Source: Mangrovibacterium sp047972415 | GTDB lineage: Bacteria > Bacteroidota > Bacteroidia > Bacteroidales > Prolixibacteraceae | NCBI GenBank assembly: GCA_047972415.1 | Contig: JBKEAN010000016.1 | Coordinates: 1 to 13,760, forward strand | DNA length: 13,760 bases | Direction of reading: 5' to 3' | Shown here: piece by piece, positions 12,036 through 13,760 of the stretch | Layout: each line of letters starts with the position of its first letter | Numbering within the stretch: the first letter of the stretch is position 1 | Translations under genes and position numbers: made by a program | Notes under the pieces: model-generated | Told to the model about the DNA's origin: nothing | What the model saw: the letters and a program-made list of their open reading frames with translations, nothing else | Databases searched by the model: none

Positions 12036-13760
12036 ATGAAACAAATTAACTTTAAATCGTTGACTTCGCTGGCAATTGCAGCGGTTGTGTTATCGAGCTG
12101 CTCCGGCTTGAAAAAAATGAAGAATAATGCTGATCAAATCAGTTTTAAAACAACTCCCGAAGTTCTGGAAACACATGCCGGAAAGGTAGATGTAGCCATA
12201 AACGGGGTGTTCCCTTCAAACTATTTTAATAAAAAGGCTACTTTGGTTGCTACCCCGGTGCTGGTTTACGAGGATGGCGAAACGGCCTACACCCCGGTAA
12301 CCGTTCAGGGCGAAAAAGTAAAAGATAACAACAAAGTTATTGCTTACGACAACGGCGGCAACTTCTCGTACAAAGATGCTGTGGCTTACAACGAGGGTAT
12401 GCGCAAATCGGAACTGATGTTGCGTGTAACGGCAAAAAAAGGCCTGAAAAGTGTCGATTTTGAACCAATTAAGCTGGCCGATGGCGTAGTGGCTACACCA
12501 ACTTTGCTGGTAAATTACCCGTTCCCGATTATTGGCGTTCAACGCGAAAAAAATACAACCGGCCTCTACGATCCGAATATCGACGCGTTCCAGCGCATTG
12601 TTCCCGAAAAATATGTAGCCGACATTCACTACCTCATTAACAGCGCAGTTTTGAGAAATACCGAGCTGAAAAACGAAGACATCGCAATGTTGAGGGAATA
12701 TACAAAAGACGCTTTTGAAGCCGAACGCAAAGAGCTGAAAGATGTTGAAGTATCGGCCTACGCTTCGCCCGACGGGTCGTTGGATATTAATACCAAATTA
12801 TCAGAAAAACGCGAAGGCACTTCAAGCGAATACGTGAAAAACCAATTGAAAAAAGATAAAATTGAAGCTGAACTGAAAGCCAAATTCACCCCCGAAGATT
12901 GGGACGGTTTCAAAGAATTGATGGAGAAATCGAACATTCAGGATAAAGAGTTGATCCTGCGCGTTCTTTCAATGTACTCAGATCCGGAAGTTCGCGAACG
13001 CGAAATTAAAAACCTGTCGCAAGCATTCTCGTCGGTTGCCGACGACATTTTGCCACAGCTTCGCCGTGCTAAAATTACAGCTAACGTTGAGCTGATTGGC
13101 CGTACCGACGAAGAAATTATGGAGCTGGCCATGAACAACCCCAGCGAATTGACCCCAGCCGAATTGCTGTACGCTGCAACATTGACGACCGACAAAGACA
13201 AGCAACTGTACATTTACGGTGCCATGACCGACACTTATCCGAACGACTGGCGTGGTTACAACAACCAGGGAATGGTGTTGGCCCAGCAAATGAAATATGC
13301 CGATGCAAAACCCTTGTTCGAGAAAGCTGAAAAATTGGCCCCGAACGAACCCATCATCAAAAACAACCTGGGTTGTGCGGCACTGATTGATGGCGATGTT
13401 GCTAAGGCTGAAGAACTGTTTGGCGCAGCTTCGGGTGCAGGCAAAGAAGTGAACTACAACCTGGGAGCAGTTGCCATTAAAAAAGGCGAATACGAAAAAG
13501 CTGTAAAATTGCTTGAAGGTTCAAACGTTCCGAATGAAGGTTTGGCAAAAATAATGACCGGCGACAACAATGGCGCATTGAAAGCCTTGGAAGCCTGCCC
13601 CTGGGAAGGCTGCTACATGAGCGAATACTTTAAAGCTGTTGTGGGTGCCCGCACGGCAAAAGAAAACCTGATGTACGAAAGCCTTGAAAAGGCAGTGAAA
13701 CTGAACCCGGAACTGAAAAGTAAAATTGCTACCGATTTGGAGTTTGCCAAATACTTCGGC
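12036..13760 (+). CDS. Lipoprotein with OmpA-like segment and TPR repeats (cut by right edge)
   Basis: Open for 575 codons to the window edge. The signal peptide ends in lipobox LSSC (Cys22), so the mature protein is predicted to be lipid-anchored in the envelope. A beta-rich domain follows (about 35-185). Around 190-275 comes VEVSAYASPDGSLDINTKLSEKR, which resembles the peptidoglycan-binding core of OmpA-like domains (SPDG, N-x-x-LS-x-KR). A helical linker follows (about 275-365), then TPR-like helices from about 369 on (LLYAATL, YPNDWRGYNNQG, NEPIIKNNLG, EVNYNLGAVAIKKGEYEKAVKLLEG). This layout matches a family I recall in Bacteroidales, annotated as TPR or OmpA-family proteins; members end soon after a segment like FAKYFG, so only a few residues are probably missing. 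The role is presumably cell-wall or envelope scaffolding, inferred. Initiated from the -7 element at 11985. Confidence 0.9.
   Translation, partial: MKQINFKSLTSLAIAAVVLSSCSGLKKMKNNADQISFKTTPEVLETHAGKVDVAINGVFPSNYFNKKATLVATPVLVYEDGETAYTPVTVQGEKVKDNNKVIAYDNGGNFSYKDAVAYNEGMRKSELMLRVTAKKGLKSVDFEPIKLADGVVATPTLLVNYPFPIIGVQREKNTTGLYDPNIDAFQRIVPEKYVADIHYLINSAVLRNTELKNEDIAMLREYTKDAFEAERKELKDVEVSAYASPDGSLDINTKLSEKREGTSSEYVKNQLKKDKIEAELKAKFTPEDWDGFKELMEKSNIQDKELILRVLSMYSDPEVREREIKNLSQAFSSVADDILPQLRRAKITANVELIGRTDEEIMELAMNNPSELTPAELLYAATLTTDKDKQLYIYGAMTDTYPNDWRGYNNQGMVLAQQMKYADAKPLFEKAEKLAPNEPIIKNNLGCAALIDGDVAKAEELFGAASGAGKEVNYNLGAVAIKKGEYEKAVKLLEGSNVPNEGLAKIMTGDNNGALKALEACPWEGCYMSEYFKAVVGARTAKENLMYESLEKAVKLNPELKSKIATDLEFAKYFG

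Noticed and set aside
1..13760. Search for CRISPR arrays, tRNA or rRNA genes, insertion sequences, toxin-antitoxin pairs or defence genes
   Set aside because: No regularly spaced repeats, cloverleaf-like sequence, transposase motifs or terminal repeats were seen; all gene-free gaps are under 300 bases and are explained by promoters, leaders and terminators.

Overview
The window reads as an ordinary chromosomal housekeeping segment of a Bacteroidota bacterium, most likely order Bacteroidales/Marinilabiliales. Three things support this. Protein families typical of the phylum are present: DUF2851, a TPR/OmpA-like lipoprotein of a Bacteroidales type, a Bacteroidota-style deoxynucleoside kinase and a lipidated S9A peptidase. 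The genes lack clear Shine-Dalgarno sequences. Several upstream regions carry the phylum's -7 promoter element TAnnTTTG, once with a well-spaced -33 TTTG. The genus assignment is inference from the protein style only.

Layout, left to right. (1) 1-1926, minus strand: the N-terminal 642 codons of the transcription-repair coupling factor Mfd, cut by the left edge and probably starting at TTG. (2) 2099-2443: a small thioredoxin-fold protein with an unusual C-C-G-R-M-G-P-M-C active-site region, followed by a strong terminator. (3) 2607-3482: a coiled-coil lipoprotein, convergent with (4) a VTT/DedA-like membrane protein at 3576-4106 (minus); a bidirectional terminator sits between them. (5) 4273-5574 (or from 4249): a DUF2851 protein of unknown function. 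(6) 5789-8450: the classical rpsO-pnp pair (ribosomal protein S15, then polynucleotide phosphorylase), with a structured leader before rpsO and a perfect hairpin between the genes. The PNPase carries an Arg/Asp/Gly-rich tail. (7) 8555-9040: an unrecognised protein with a possible C2H2 zinc site and two membrane helices. (8) 9132-11231: a lipidated prolyl oligopeptidase (S9A). (9) 11311-11949: a deoxynucleoside kinase. (10) 12036-right edge: a lipoprotein with an OmpA-like segment and TPRs, probably lacking only its last few residues.

Most genes look monocistronic, each followed by a rho-independent terminator. rpsO-pnp and possibly the 8555/9132 pair are the exceptions. Promoter-like elements overlap or abut terminators at several junctions. 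The genes serve separate basic functions: repair, redox, translation, RNA decay, nucleotide salvage, peptide breakdown and envelope. I found no mobile element, CRISPR array, tRNA, rRNA, toxin-antitoxin pair or defence cluster, and no coherent new multi-gene system. No gap between genes exceeds 300 bases. The points most worth a second look are the odd thioredoxin, the rpsO leader, the terminator-embedded promoters and two proteins of unknown function.
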